Assembly: GCA_016182845.1 (NCBI GenBank)
Contig: JACPFT010000016.1
Span: 1 to 64,000, forward strand
Direction of reading: 5' to 3'
Source of the DNA: Gammaproteobacteria bacterium
GTDB taxonomy: Bacteria > Pseudomonadota > Gammaproteobacteria > Enterobacterales > Permianibacteraceae
Length of the DNA stretch: 64,000 bases
In this document: in pieces, positions 5,093 to 13,179 of the stretch
Position numbering within the stretch: position 1 is the stretch's first letter
Layout of the letters: every line of letters starts with the position of its first letter
Program-made: the position numbers and the translations under genes
Notes under the pieces: model-generated
What the model was told of the DNA's origin: nothing
What the model saw: only the letters and a program-made list of their open reading frames with translations
Databases searched by the model: none

Positions 5093-7771
5093 ATGGACGC
5101 ACGCTTACACGCCGACATCACTTCCCGCCTGGAGCGCGACTTCGCCTTCAAGCGCCATGGGGATTGGCTCCAGCAGGGGGTCTGCCCGTCCTGCAACAAA
5201 AAAGAACTCTACACCTCGGCGGAACACCCCTGGGTCCTGCGCTGCAACCGGCTCAACAACTGCAACCACGAAGAACCCGTCCGCGAGCTGTACGCGGACC
5301 TGTTCGAGTCCTGGTCGGAGCGTTTCCCGCGCACCCCGGAATTGCCCAACGCCACCGCCGACGGCTATATGGACGCGGCGCGCGGCTTCACGCTGGACAG
5401 GGTCAAGGGCTGGTATCGCCAGGAAAACTACTGGGATCACGAGAAAGAGATCGGCAGCGCGACCGTGCGCTTTCGCATCGCCGACGGCGTCTGGTGGGAA
5501 CGCATCATCGACCGGCCGCACCGCTTCGGCAAACGCAAGGCCAACTTTGGCGGCGAGTACGGCGGCCTGTGGTGGGCCATTCCCAATCTCGACCTGGCGG
5601 CCCAGGAGGAGATCTGGCTCGTCGAGGGCATCTTCGATGCCATCGCCCTCTGGCATAACGGCAAGGCCGCCGCTTCGACGCTCTCCACTGTCAACTATCC
5701 CGCCGACGCCCTCAAGGCCCTGCGCGAGCAGGTCGGTGTCGGTAAGCTCCCGCGCCTGATCTGGGCCTACGACGGCGACAAGGCCGGGCGCAGTTTCACC
5801 AAGAAATGGGTCGCCAGGGCCCGCGAGGAAGGCTGGAACGCCACGGCGGCCCAGATCCCCCAGCGCGGCAAGAAGCGCGACTGGAACGATCTGCACCTGC
5901 TCGGCAGGCTCAGCGACAAGGACATCGAGGACTACCGCTACTACGGCGCCCTGCTGCTCGCCGCGTCCGCCATCGACAAGGCCGTGCTCATGTACAGCCG
6001 CAACGGCCTGTCCAGCTTCTCCTTCGACTTCGACAACCAACTCTACTGGTTCAAGCTGGATCTGGACGCCTTCAACAAGGCCGTCAACCGCATCTCGGAT
6101 GAATCCGTCGTCGCCCTCACCGACGTGCAGGTGCGCGAAAAGGCCCTGCTGGAAAGCGGCCAGGTGGACGACGTGGCCACCTGCGCGCCCTCCGCCCTCT
6201 ACTACCAGGCCAACGCCGTCACCGACGAGTCCTGGTACTACTTCCGGATCGACTTCCCCGGCGACAAATCGGTCAAAAACACCTTCACCGGCGGTCAGCT
6301 GTCCTCCCCCAGCGAATTCAAGAAGCGCCTGCTGTCCATCGCGCCGGGCGCGGTCTGGACCGGCAGCGCCGGCCAGCTCGACTTCCTGATCAAACGCTGG
6401 CTGCGCGATATCAAGACCGTCCAGACCATCGACTTCATCGGCTATGCCAAGGAGCACGCGACCTACGTCTTCGGCGATCTGGCCGTCCGCGCCGGCAAGA
6501 CCTACGAGCGCAACGACGAGGACTTCTTCGAGATCGGCAAGCTCTCCCTCAAGAGCCTGTCCCAGTCCGTCAACCTATCCATCAACCCGGATCTCAAGGC
6601 CTTCCGCACCGACTGGCTCAACCGCCTGTGGACCTGCTTCGGCGCCAAGGGCATCGTCGCCCTGGCCTTCTGGCTGGGCGGCCTGTTCGCCGAGCAGATC
6701 CGCGACAAGCAGAAATCCTTCCCCTTCCTGGAAGTGGTCGGCGAAGCCGGCGCCGGTAAATCCACCCTGATCGAATTCCTCTGGAAACTGGTGGGCCGCT
6801 CCGACTACGAAGGCTTCGACCCGGCCAAGGCCACGGCCGCCGCCCGCGCCCGCAACTTCGCCCAGACCGCCAACCTGCCGGTGGTCCTCATCGAGTCCGA
6901 CCGCGAGGCCGTGGACAGCGCCGCCGGCCGCCCGGCCAAGAGCTTCGACTGGGACGAGCTCAAGACCGCCTACAACGGCCGCAGCGTGCGCAGCCGGGGC
7001 ATGCGCAACAACGGCAACGAAACCTACGAGCCGCCGTTCCGGGGCGCCATCGTCATCAGCCAGAACGCCACGGTCAGCGCCTCCGATGCCGTCATGCAGC
7101 GTATCTGCCACCTCTACTTCGACCGCTCCGGCCAGAACGAGGCCTCCAAGACCGCCGCCGCCGCCCTGGAAACCATGTCCATGACCAAGGTCAGCGGCTT
7201 CGCCCTGAAGGCGGCCCTGGCCGAGAAGGAAATCCTCGACCTGCTCGACAAGAAATTTCCCGAGCACGAACGCCGCCTGGTGGAATTGCCCGGCGTCCGC
7301 CACATCCGCATCGCCAAGAACCACGGCCAACTGATGGCCCTGGTCGATGCCCTGGGCCTGGTCCTGCAACTGCCGGAGGACATGCGCCTGGCTGCCCATG
7401 CCCATCTGGAGGCCATGGCCGTCGAACGGCAGCAGGCCATCAACGCCGATCACCCCCTGGTCCAGGACTTCTGGGAAACCTTCGACTACCTCGATGGCGA
7501 CGAAGGCGAACCCCAGCTCAATCACAGCCGCGACGCCGGCCTGATTGCCGTCAACCTCAACCACTTCGAACAGCTCGCCGCCGAACGCAAGCTCAAGACC
7601 CCGCCCCTGTCCGAACTCAAGCGCGTCCTGAAAACCAGCCGCAGCCGCAAGTTCATCGACGTGCGCACCGTCAACAGCGCGATCTACGCCCGCCACAACG
7701 GGCGCGGCTACTCGCCGACGAAGCCCACGACCCTCAAATGCTGGGTGTTCGACCCCGGCCACAAACGCTAA
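5093..7771 (+). CDS. phage primase-helicase with zinc finger, TOPRIM and P-loop domains
   Basis: 892 residues from the ATG at 5093, which follows AGAGAAA; an in-frame GTG at 5063 falls inside a hairpin and is less likely. Domains in order: a zinc-binding primase finger (Cys31, Cys34, Cys51, Cys57), a TOPRIM domain at about 172-260 with LVEGIFDAIAL and YDGDKAG acidic motifs, a middle region of unknown fold, and an ATPase domain with Walker A GEAGAGKST at about 549-557 and a probable Walker B LPVVLIESD. This is the plan of replication proteins that combine primer synthesis and helicase activity, such as P4 alpha-type proteins. It is the largest gene of the rightward early operon and should start prophage DNA replication after induction. 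Confidence 0.85.
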   Translation: MDARLHADITSRLERDFAFKRHGDWLQQGVCPSCNKKELYTSAEHPWVLRCNRLNNCNHEEPVRELYADLFESWSERFPRTPELPNATADGYMDAARGFTLDRVKGWYRQENYWDHEKEIGSATVRFRIADGVWWERIIDRPHRFGKRKANFGGEYGGLWWAIPNLDLAAQEEIWLVEGIFDAIALWHNGKAAASTLSTVNYPADALKALREQVGVGKLPRLIWAYDGDKAGRSFTKKWVARAREEGWNATAAQIPQRGKKRDWNDLHLLGRLSDKDIEDYRYYGALLLAASAIDKAVLMYSRNGLSSFSFDFDNQLYWFKLDLDAFNKAVNRISDESVVALTDVQVREKALLESGQVDDVATCAPSALYYQANAVTDESWYYFRIDFPGDKSVKNTFTGGQLSSPSEFKKRLLSIAPGAVWTGSAGQLDFLIKRWLRDIKTVQTIDFIGYAKEHATYVFGDLAVRAGKTYERNDEDFFEIGKLSLKSLSQSVNLSINPDLKAFRTDWLNRLWTCFGAKGIVALAFWLGGLFAEQIRDKQKSFPFLEVVGEAGAGKSTLIEFLWKLVGRSDYEGFDPAKATAAARARNFAQTANLPVVLIESDREAVDSAAGRPAKSFDWDELKTAYNGRSVRSRGMRNNGNETYEPPFRGAIVISQNATVSASDAVMQRICHLYFDRSGQNEASKTAAAALETMSMTKVSGFALKAALAEKEILDLLDKKFPEHERRLVELPGVRHIRIAKNHGQLMALVDALGLVLQLPEDMRLAAHAHLEAMAVERQQAINADHPLVQDFWETFDYLDGDEGEPQLNHSRDAGLIAVNLNHFEQLAAERKLKTPPLSELKRVLKTSRSRKFIDVRTVNSAIYARHNGRGYSPTKPTTLKCWVFDPGHKR

Positions 7772-7794
7772 GCCCAACGACAAGGAGTATGACC

Positions 7795-8232
7795 ATGCAC
7801 ACCCTCCGGCCCTTGCTCAATGCCGCCGACGCCGTCCTGGCCCAGCTGCACAACGGCGAGCTGTTCTGCGACGAAGAGAAAACCGTGGACAAGACCTGCC
7901 AGGCCTTCGACCGCCTGGAACGCGCCGTCGGCGCGGCCAAGCGCGAACTGGACGCCCAGGCCCTGGCCGCCCGCGATCAATCCTCACCCTTCCTGCGCTA
8001 CCGCTCCCAGATCCTGGGCGGCTACGGCACGGCCGCGCGCCTGCGCGCCCTGGTCCTCCACCTCTACAACGGCGGCAACTACCCGGTCCGCCTCGACAAC
8101 CTGCTGGCCGGCGCCGACCAGACCCACGTCCAGATCGCCATGGACCTGATCGGCGCCTACGGTCGCCTGGGCGAAAACGATCCCGCCTTCATGACCCTCG
8201 CGCGAGAAATCCGCGAGGACTGGAACGACTGA
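7795..8232 (+). CDS. conserved phage protein of unknown function
   Basis: 145 residues from the ATG at 7795, which is seven bases after AAGGAG; an in-frame ATG at 7789 is too close to that site. The protein is helical and acidic. A well-ordered C-terminal block (LRALVLHLYNGGNYPVRL, then THVQIAMDLIGAYGRLG and FMTLAREIREDW) looks like a conserved domain of phage accessory proteins, possibly DUF7673, but I am not certain of that family. No catalytic motif is visible. It follows the primase by 23 bases. Confidence 0.65.
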   Translation: MHTLRPLLNAADAVLAQLHNGELFCDEEKTVDKTCQAFDRLERAVGAAKRELDAQALAARDQSSPFLRYRSQILGGYGTAARLRALVLHLYNGGNYPVRLDNLLAGADQTHVQIAMDLIGAYGRLGENDPAFMTLAREIREDWND

Positions 8233-8250
8233 AACAACAAGGAGAGACCC

Positions 8251-8517
8251 ATGAGCCAGAAACTACGCTACGCCGCCGGCCTGATCGTCCACGTCGCCGA
8301 ATCCCAGGCCAGCGCCACCGACTACGCCAACACCCACGCCGGCCAGGACCTGCATTCCGTGTCCTTCCCCCTGGGCCAGGTCGCCGTCTGCCGGCTCATC
8401 GGCAAGCCGACCGAATTTAAAGCCCAGGCCGAGGCGAAATGCCGCGAGCTCAACGCCAACGACCCGGCGCGCTACTACACCACGGTCCCGGTCATGGCGA
8501 TGGAGGCAGCAGCATGA
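8251..8517 (+). CDS. small phage protein of unknown function
   Basis: 88 residues with a clear AAGGAGAG ribosome site before the ATG. The sequence mixes short strands (LRYAAGLIVHVA, HSVSFPLGQVAVCRLIG) with an alanine-rich helix. I recognise no family. It overlaps the next gene by four bases, and codon use matches the neighbours, so it is a real member of the early operon. Confidence 0.65.
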   Translation: MSQKLRYAAGLIVHVAESQASATDYANTHAGQDLHSVSFPLGQVAVCRLIGKPTEFKAQAEAKCRELNANDPARYYTTVPVMAMEAAA

Positions 8518-9029
8518 ATCTGATTTCCTTCCTCTACCGCCTCACCGACCGCCGGCCCTCCAAGCTGATCCGCGTCAACGGCCAGGACTACCTGGAGCGC
8601 ATCCACCTGGCCAGTCTGTTCGGCTGGGAATTCGCCATTCACCGCTTCCTCATCGGCGACGGCGACGAGCACCTGCACGATCATCCCTGGTCGGGTTTCT
8701 CGTTCATCCTGGCCGGCGCCTATGCCGAACTGCACGGCACGGCGCACACCCAGGGCGCTCTCATCCCCGGCTCGACCCACATGCGCTACCGCGTGGCCGG
8801 AGAAATCGTGCCGCTCGGTCTCAGCATCGCCCACCGCATCATCACGGTCCGCCGCGACACCTGGACCCTCGTCGCCCATGGCCCCCGCGTCCGCGCCTGG
8901 GGCTTCTACGAGGACGGCGCCTGGACACCGGCCACGAACCAAACCTCCGGGGCCTGGTGGAAGGAATGCACCTCCCGCGCGTCACGGCGGCGTGAGGCCC
9001 TGCAGGAACTCGGAGGGCTGGCCCGATGA
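8514..9029 (+). CDS. cupin-like phage protein
   Basis: 171 residues from the ATG that overlaps the previous stop. Residues 51-59 read DEHLHDHPW, with His53, His55 and His57, followed by GFSFILAGAYAEL; this is the metal-binding start of a cupin beta-barrel. A second set of strands (residues 85-135, with MRYRVAG, HRIITVRRDTWTLVAHGPR) completes the barrel and ends in a WGFY segment. The substrate is unknown. It is coupled to both neighbours. Proteins of this type occur in phage early regions, but their function is not established. Confidence 0.65.
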   Translation: MNLISFLYRLTDRRPSKLIRVNGQDYLERIHLASLFGWEFAIHRFLIGDGDEHLHDHPWSGFSFILAGAYAELHGTAHTQGALIPGSTHMRYRVAGEIVPLGLSIAHRIITVRRDTWTLVAHGPRVRAWGFYEDGAWTPATNQTSGAWWKECTSRASRRREALQELGGLAR

Positions 9030-9610
9030 GCGTCAACCATGCCAGCAAGACCCCGCTCGATGAGCGCGACTCCTGGCGCACGCCGCCCTGGCTCTTCGCC
9101 TGGGCGTCCAGCCTGGTCGGCGGCTTCCACTACGATGCCGCCTGCACCGAGGACAACGCCCTGGCCGAGCCGTTATGGGACGCCTGCGACACGCTGGGCG
9201 ATGTGTGGATTGATGAAGATTCCTTGCACCCGGCGGCAATCTGGCCACCCAGCGCCAAGATCTGGATCAACCCGCCCTACAGCGACATCAAGCCCTGGGT
9301 GCGCAAGGCCATCGACAGCGGCGCGCTCTGCGTCCTGCTGATCCCCAGCCCCAACGGCGAAGCGATCTATGAGGAACTGCTCCCGGCCGCGCATGAGATC
9401 CACATCGTCGGGCGCATCGCCTTCATCGGCGCGGATGGCAAGCCCAAGACTGGCAACACGCGCGGTTCCAGCCTGTTCATCGTCAACGGCTACTCGCGTG
9501 GCACGCGCGCCGTGGTCAACCGCGACGACCTGGTTGCTCAGTTCTCAGGCAAAAAACCGAAGCGCCCCGGGCTCCAGCTCGTGCGCCAAAGCGAGCAGGG
9601 GCCGGCATGA
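9026..9610 (+). CDS. phage DNA N-6-adenine methyltransferase (Dam-type)
   Basis: 194 residues of the phage Dam family. The catalytic motif NPPYSD is at residues 82-87, preceded by DSWRTPPWLFAW at 15-26 and an FHYDAACTEDNA stretch at 34-45, all characteristic of this family. It transfers a methyl group from S-adenosylmethionine to adenine N6 in DNA, which may protect phage DNA from restriction or affect regulation. There is no companion restriction gene nearby, so it is an orphan methylase. It overlaps the genes on both sides by four bases. Confidence 0.88.
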   Translation: MSVNHASKTPLDERDSWRTPPWLFAWASSLVGGFHYDAACTEDNALAEPLWDACDTLGDVWIDEDSLHPAAIWPPSAKIWINPPYSDIKPWVRKAIDSGALCVLLIPSPNGEAIYEELLPAAHEIHIVGRIAFIGADGKPKTGNTRGSSLFIVNGYSRGTRAVVNRDDLVAQFSGKKPKRPGLQLVRQSEQGPA

Positions 9611-9867
9611 GGCAGGGCACGGGCCTGAAGCAGACGGAGGCCGCCCAGGGCCTCTGCCTGTCCCATGCCGAGCTGCTGGAGCTCACCGGCTACGAACTGC
9701 CCGCGTGGCAGCGCCGTTGGCTGGACGCGCGCCAGTGGGTTTACACTCAGGACAGGAACGGGCGCCCCAAGGTCCTGCGCGCCTACATGGAAGGACGGCT
9801 GGGCCTGCGCGCCGCCATGCCCACCGCGCCGGTGACCACCGCCCCCGCCTTCGACCGAATCCGCTGA
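9607..9867 (+). CDS. DUF4224-like protein preceding the integrase
   Basis: 86 residues with the pattern LSHAELLELTGYELPAWQRRWLDARQ, then a DRNGRPKVLRAYMEGRLG segment. This matches the DUF4224 family of small proteins found directly upstream of phage integrases; a role as excisionase or integrase partner has been suggested by position but is not shown. It overlaps the methylase gene and ends 17 bases before the integrase start. Confidence 0.75.
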   Translation: MRQGTGLKQTEAAQGLCLSHAELLELTGYELPAWQRRWLDARQWVYTQDRNGRPKVLRAYMEGRLGLRAAMPTAPVTTAPAFDRIR

Positions 9868-9884
9868 CCCCGAAGAAGAACACC

Positions 9885-10895
9885 ATGGGCCGACGCCGCA
9901 CCAACAACCTCAACCTGCCGCCGCGCATGCACCTCAAGGGTGGTGCCTACTACTACGTCACCACGGGCAAGCCCCGCCGCTGGATTTTCCTGAGCAAGGA
10001 TCTGGGCGAGGCCAAGCTCGAATGGGCGAAGCTGGAGCAGGCGCCGGTGCCCGGCGAGGTCGGCGTGTTCAAGGCCGTCGCCGAACACTTCCGCCAGGAC
10101 TACATCCCCAAGCGGGCGGCCAAGACCCAAGCTGAGTACGACCGTGCCCTGGACCGTCTACTTGAGGTCTTTGGTGACATGGCCCTAGACGCCATCCTCC
10201 CGACCCATGTCCAGACCTATGTCGAACGCCGCTCGGCCAAGGTCGCCGCCAACCGTGAGAAGGCCCTGCTCTCGGCACTCTGGAATTGGGCCAGGGCCAA
10301 GGGCTACACCAGCCAGCCCAACCCCTGCGCCGGCATCAAGGGCAACCCGGAAGCCGGTCGAGGAGCCTATATCGACGACGCCCTGTTCATGCGCGTCTAC
10401 CTGTGCGCCGACGAGCCGCTACGCCGCGCCATGCTGCTCGCCTACTACACCGGACAGCGCGTCAACGACGTGCTGCGCCTGCGCCGCGATGCCGTCCGTG
10501 ATGGATGTCTATGGTTCAAGCAGGCCAAGACCGGCGTGATTGTTCGGGTAAGGGTTATCGGACGCTTGGCCGCGCTGATAAGAGCCCTGAAGAGACCGCT
10601 GGGGAAGGTGTCCTCCATCTACCTCCTAACAGACGAAGAAGGACGGGCGCTCAGTTACCATGCGCTGCGCTACCGGTTCGACAAGGCCAGGGAGTTGGCC
10701 GGCGTCAGGGGCGCAGAGTTTCAATTCAGAGATTTGCGCGGTAAGGCCGCGACAGATGTAGACGACATCAAGCACGCACAAAGCCTGCTCGGGCACAGCT
10801 CCTCAACCATGACGGAGCACTACGTAAAGCTCAAAGCCGGCGAAAAGACCGCCCCTGTGGCCAGAAGGATTCGTTCACATGGAGAGGAATTGTAG
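9885..10895 (+). CDS. int: tyrosine-family phage integrase
   Basis: 336 residues from the ATG at 9885; upstream codons in the same frame overlap other genes and are not needed. The core-binding domain covers about 60-150 and the catalytic domain 160-336. Catalytic residues seen are Arg192 (TGQRVND), a lysine near 215, Arg285 (in RDLRGKAATD, where the usual His of the HxxR box is replaced by Arg282), His304 (LLGHSSSTM) and the nucleophile Tyr313 (EHYVK). It inserts and excises the prophage. It reads towards the 3' end of tRNA-Thr only 73 bases away, which marks the attachment site and the right end of the prophage. Confidence 0.93.
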   Translation: MGRRRTNNLNLPPRMHLKGGAYYYVTTGKPRRWIFLSKDLGEAKLEWAKLEQAPVPGEVGVFKAVAEHFRQDYIPKRAAKTQAEYDRALDRLLEVFGDMALDAILPTHVQTYVERRSAKVAANREKALLSALWNWARAKGYTSQPNPCAGIKGNPEAGRGAYIDDALFMRVYLCADEPLRRAMLLAYYTGQRVNDVLRLRRDAVRDGCLWFKQAKTGVIVRVRVIGRLAALIRALKRPLGKVSSIYLLTDEEGRALSYHALRYRFDKARELAGVRGAEFQFRDLRGKAATDVDDIKHAQSLLGHSSSTMTEHYVKLKAGEKTAPVARRIRSHGEEL

Positions 10896-10918
10896 AAAGG
10901 GATTGTAGAATTGTAGAA
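10889..10918 (+). repeat. three short direct repeats at the integrase 3' end
   Basis: ATTGTAGAA occurs at 10889, 10902 and 10910, the first including the integrase stop codon. Short direct repeats next to an attachment site can be integrase arm-type or excisionase sites. The assignment rests on position only. Confidence 0.45.
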
Positions 10919-10941
10919 AAGCCCGGCTGGACCGGGCTTTT
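10917..10941 (+). terminator. bidirectional terminator between integrase and tRNA-Thr
   Basis: Stem AAAAGCCCGG / CCGGGCTTTT with a five-base loop, followed by TTC on the right strand. The flanking A and T runs allow function in both directions: for the integrase operon from the left and tRNA-Thr from the right. Confidence 0.8.
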
Positions 10942-10967
10942 TCTTTCGCGTAAGCGATTGATTTGTA

Positions 10968-11043
<76 letters not shown>

Positions 11044-11112
11044 ACGAAAGAGCGGCGATTATAGGCATTCGATCCCAGCGAGACAAGCCCGCCGGATCGC
11101 CGAAACCGAAAA

Positions 11113-11141
11113 AGAAAAGCCGGCGCGATGCCGGCTTTTCT
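11113..11141 (-). terminator. terminator of pckG
   Basis: Stem AGAAAAGCCGGC / GCCGGCTTTTCT with loop GCGAT, located 17 bases after the pckG stop and followed leftward by TTTTTC. Confidence 0.85.
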
Positions 11142-11157
11142 CATGGCAATCCGCCGC

Positions 11158-12999
11158 TTAAGCACCGAAGGCCTGGGCCAGTTGCTCCTGGCGGATGCGG
11201 AAGCTACGCGGCAGGCGCTCCTTGAGCTTGTCGAACAGCTCGCCATGGGAGGCCAGCTCCTCGCGCCACTGGGCCGGGTCCAGGCTGGTGATGCGCTCGA
11301 ACAGCTCGCGGCTCATGTCGATCCCGGTCCAGTCGATGTCTTCGTAGGACGGCATCCAGCCGATGGGCGTGTGATGGCCGTTGGCATGACCGCTGACGCG
11401 GCTGACGATCCACTTGAGCACGCGCATATTGTCGCCGAAGCCCGGCCACAGGAACTTGCCATTCTCGTCGGTACGGAACCAGTTGACGCCGAAGATCTTG
11501 GGCGGGTGCGCGACGCGCTCGCCCATGTCCAGCCAGTGCTGGAAGTAGTCGGCCATGTTGTAGCCGCAGAAGGGCAGCATGGCGAAGGGATCGCGGCGGG
11601 TCTGGCCCACGGCGCCGGCGGCGGCGGCGGTGGTCTCGGAGCCCATGGTGGCGGCCATGTACACGCCCTGGCGCCAGTCCACGGCCTCGTGCACCAGGGG
11701 CATCACGCCGGAGCGGCGGCCGCCGAAGATGAAGGCGGCGATGGGCACGCCCTTGGGATTTTCCCAGTCGTCGTCCAGGGACGGGCATTGGCTGGCCGGC
11801 GCCGTGAAGCGCGCGTTCGGATGCGCCGCCTTGCTGCCGCAGTCCGGAGTCCAGTCCTTGCCCTGCCAGTCGATGAGGTGGGCCGGCTTCTCGCCGGTCA
11901 TGCCTTCCCACCAGACATCGCCGTGATCGGTCAGGGCGACGTTGGTGAAGATGATGTTCTTCTTGAGGGTAGCCATGGCATTCGGATTGGAGACTTCCGA
12001 GGTGCCGGGCGCCACGCCGAAATAACCGGATTCCGGGTTGATGGCGTACAGACGGCCGTCCGGGCCCGGCTTGATCCAGGCGATATCGTCGCCCAGGGTG
12101 GAAATCTTCCAGCCCTTGAGCGCCTTGGGCGGGATCAGCATGGCGAAATTGGTCTTGCCGCAGGCGCTGGGGAAGGCGGCCGCCACATAGGACTTCTCGC
12201 CTTCCGGGGACTCGACGCCCAGGATCAGCATGTGCTCGGCCAGCCAGCCCTGGTCGCGGCCCATGGTGGAGGCGATGCGCAGGGCGAAGCACTTCTTGCC
12301 GAGCAGGGCATTGCCGCCGTAACCCGAGCCATAGGACCAGATCTCGCGGGTCTCGGGGAAGTGCACGATGTACTTGGTGTCGGCATTGCAGGGCCAGGCC
12401 ACGTCGGCCTGACCGGCGGCCAGGGGCGCGCCGACGGTGTGCATGGCCGGCACGAAGTCCTCGGACTCGTTGAGCAGGTCGTAGACCGGGCGGCCCATGC
12501 GGGTCATGACCTTCATGTTCACGACCACATAGGCGGAGTCGGAGATCTCGACGCCGATATGGCTGATGTGGGAACCCAGAGGGCCCATGGAGAAGGGCAT
12601 CACGTACATGGTGCGGCCGCGCATGCAGCCGTCGAACAGGCCGTCCAGGGTCTGGCGCATCTCGGCCGGGGCCATCCAGTTATTGGTGGAGCCGGCGTCG
12701 TCCTTCTTCTCGCAGCAGATGAAAGTCCGGTCCTCGACGCGCGCCACGTCCGATGCATCGGAGCGGGCGAGGAAGGAATTGGGGCGCTTCTCGGAGTTCA
12801 GGCGGATCAGGGTGCCCTTGGCGACCATCTCCTCGCAAAGCCGTGCCGACTCTTCCTCGGAACCATCGCACCAGTAGATCCGCTCCGGCTTGGCCAGGCT
12901 GGCCATCTCGGCGACCCAGGTCAAGAGCTTGTGGTTGCGGACAAAGCTCGGGGCCGCCACGGCCTGTTGCAGGGCGGTGATATCGAGAGCGGAATTCAT
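11158..12999 (-). CDS. pckG: phosphoenolpyruvate carboxykinase (GTP)
   Basis: 613 residues from the ATG at 12999, which follows GGAGAGA; the frame is open a little further upstream but without a ribosome site. It converts oxaloacetate and GTP to phosphoenolpyruvate, GDP and CO2, the first step of gluconeogenesis, or an anaplerotic step in reverse. The GTP-type signature [13 protein letters not shown] lies at about residue 272. Other family blocks are [20 protein letters not shown] near 95-115, [18 protein letters not shown], and [16 protein letters not shown]. Length is normal for the cytosolic GTP enzyme (about 600-620). It stands alone between two terminators. Confidence 0.97.
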   Translation of the reverse strand: MNSALDITALQQAVAAPSFVRNHKLLTWVAEMASLAKPERIYWCDGSEEESARLCEEMVAKGTLIRLNSEKRPNSFLARSDASDVARVEDRTFICCEKKDDAGSTNNWMAPAEMRQTLDGLFDGCMRGRTMYVMPFSMGPLGSHISHIGVEISDSAYVVVNMKVMTRMGRPVYDLLNESEDFVPAMHTVGAPLAAGQADVAWPCNADTKYIVHFPETREIWSYGSGYGGNALLGKKCFALRIASTMGRDQGWLAEHMLILGVESPEGEKSYVAAAFPSACGKTNFAMLIPPKALKGWKISTLGDDIAWIKPGPDGRLYAINPESGYFGVAPGTSEVSNPNAMATLKKNIIFTNVALTDHGDVWWEGMTGEKPAHLIDWQGKDWTPDCGSKAAHPNARFTAPASQCPSLDDDWENPKGVPIAAFIFGGRRSGVMPLVHEAVDWRQGVYMAATMGSETTAAAAGAVGQTRRDPFAMLPFCGYNMADYFQHWLDMGERVAHPPKIFGVNWFRTDENGKFLWPGFGDNMRVLKWIVSRVSGHANGHHTPIGWMPSYEDIDWTGIDMSRELFERITSLDPAQWREELASHGELFDKLKERLPRSFRIRQEQLAQAFGA

Positions 13000-13138
13000 G
13001 GCTAGGGGTCTCTCCAAAGGCAAAGCCCGGATTGCTCCGGGCCCCACGCGGCCCTCCGGATCCCGGCAGGCCGCAGCAAAAGCGCATATTTTATTCGATG
13101 CGGGCGAGTTTCCGCTAATGATTATGCATACGAATGCA

Positions 13139-13165
13139 ATAAAGCCCGGGAAATCCGGGCTTTAT
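13139..13165 (-). terminator. terminator of the ELWxxDGT-repeat gene
   Basis: Stem ATAAAGCCCGG / CCGGGCTTTAT with loop GAAAT, 15 bases after the stop of the leftward gene at 13180. A short T tail (TTGCATTCG) follows. Confidence 0.75.
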
Positions 13166-13179
13166 GCTCAAGCGGCCGT

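Noticed and set aside
11128-13005. A 625-residue open frame antisense to pckG
   Set aside because: High G+C third positions of pckG make the opposite strand open; the translation is low-complexity with no family pattern, and pckG fits a known family over its full length.
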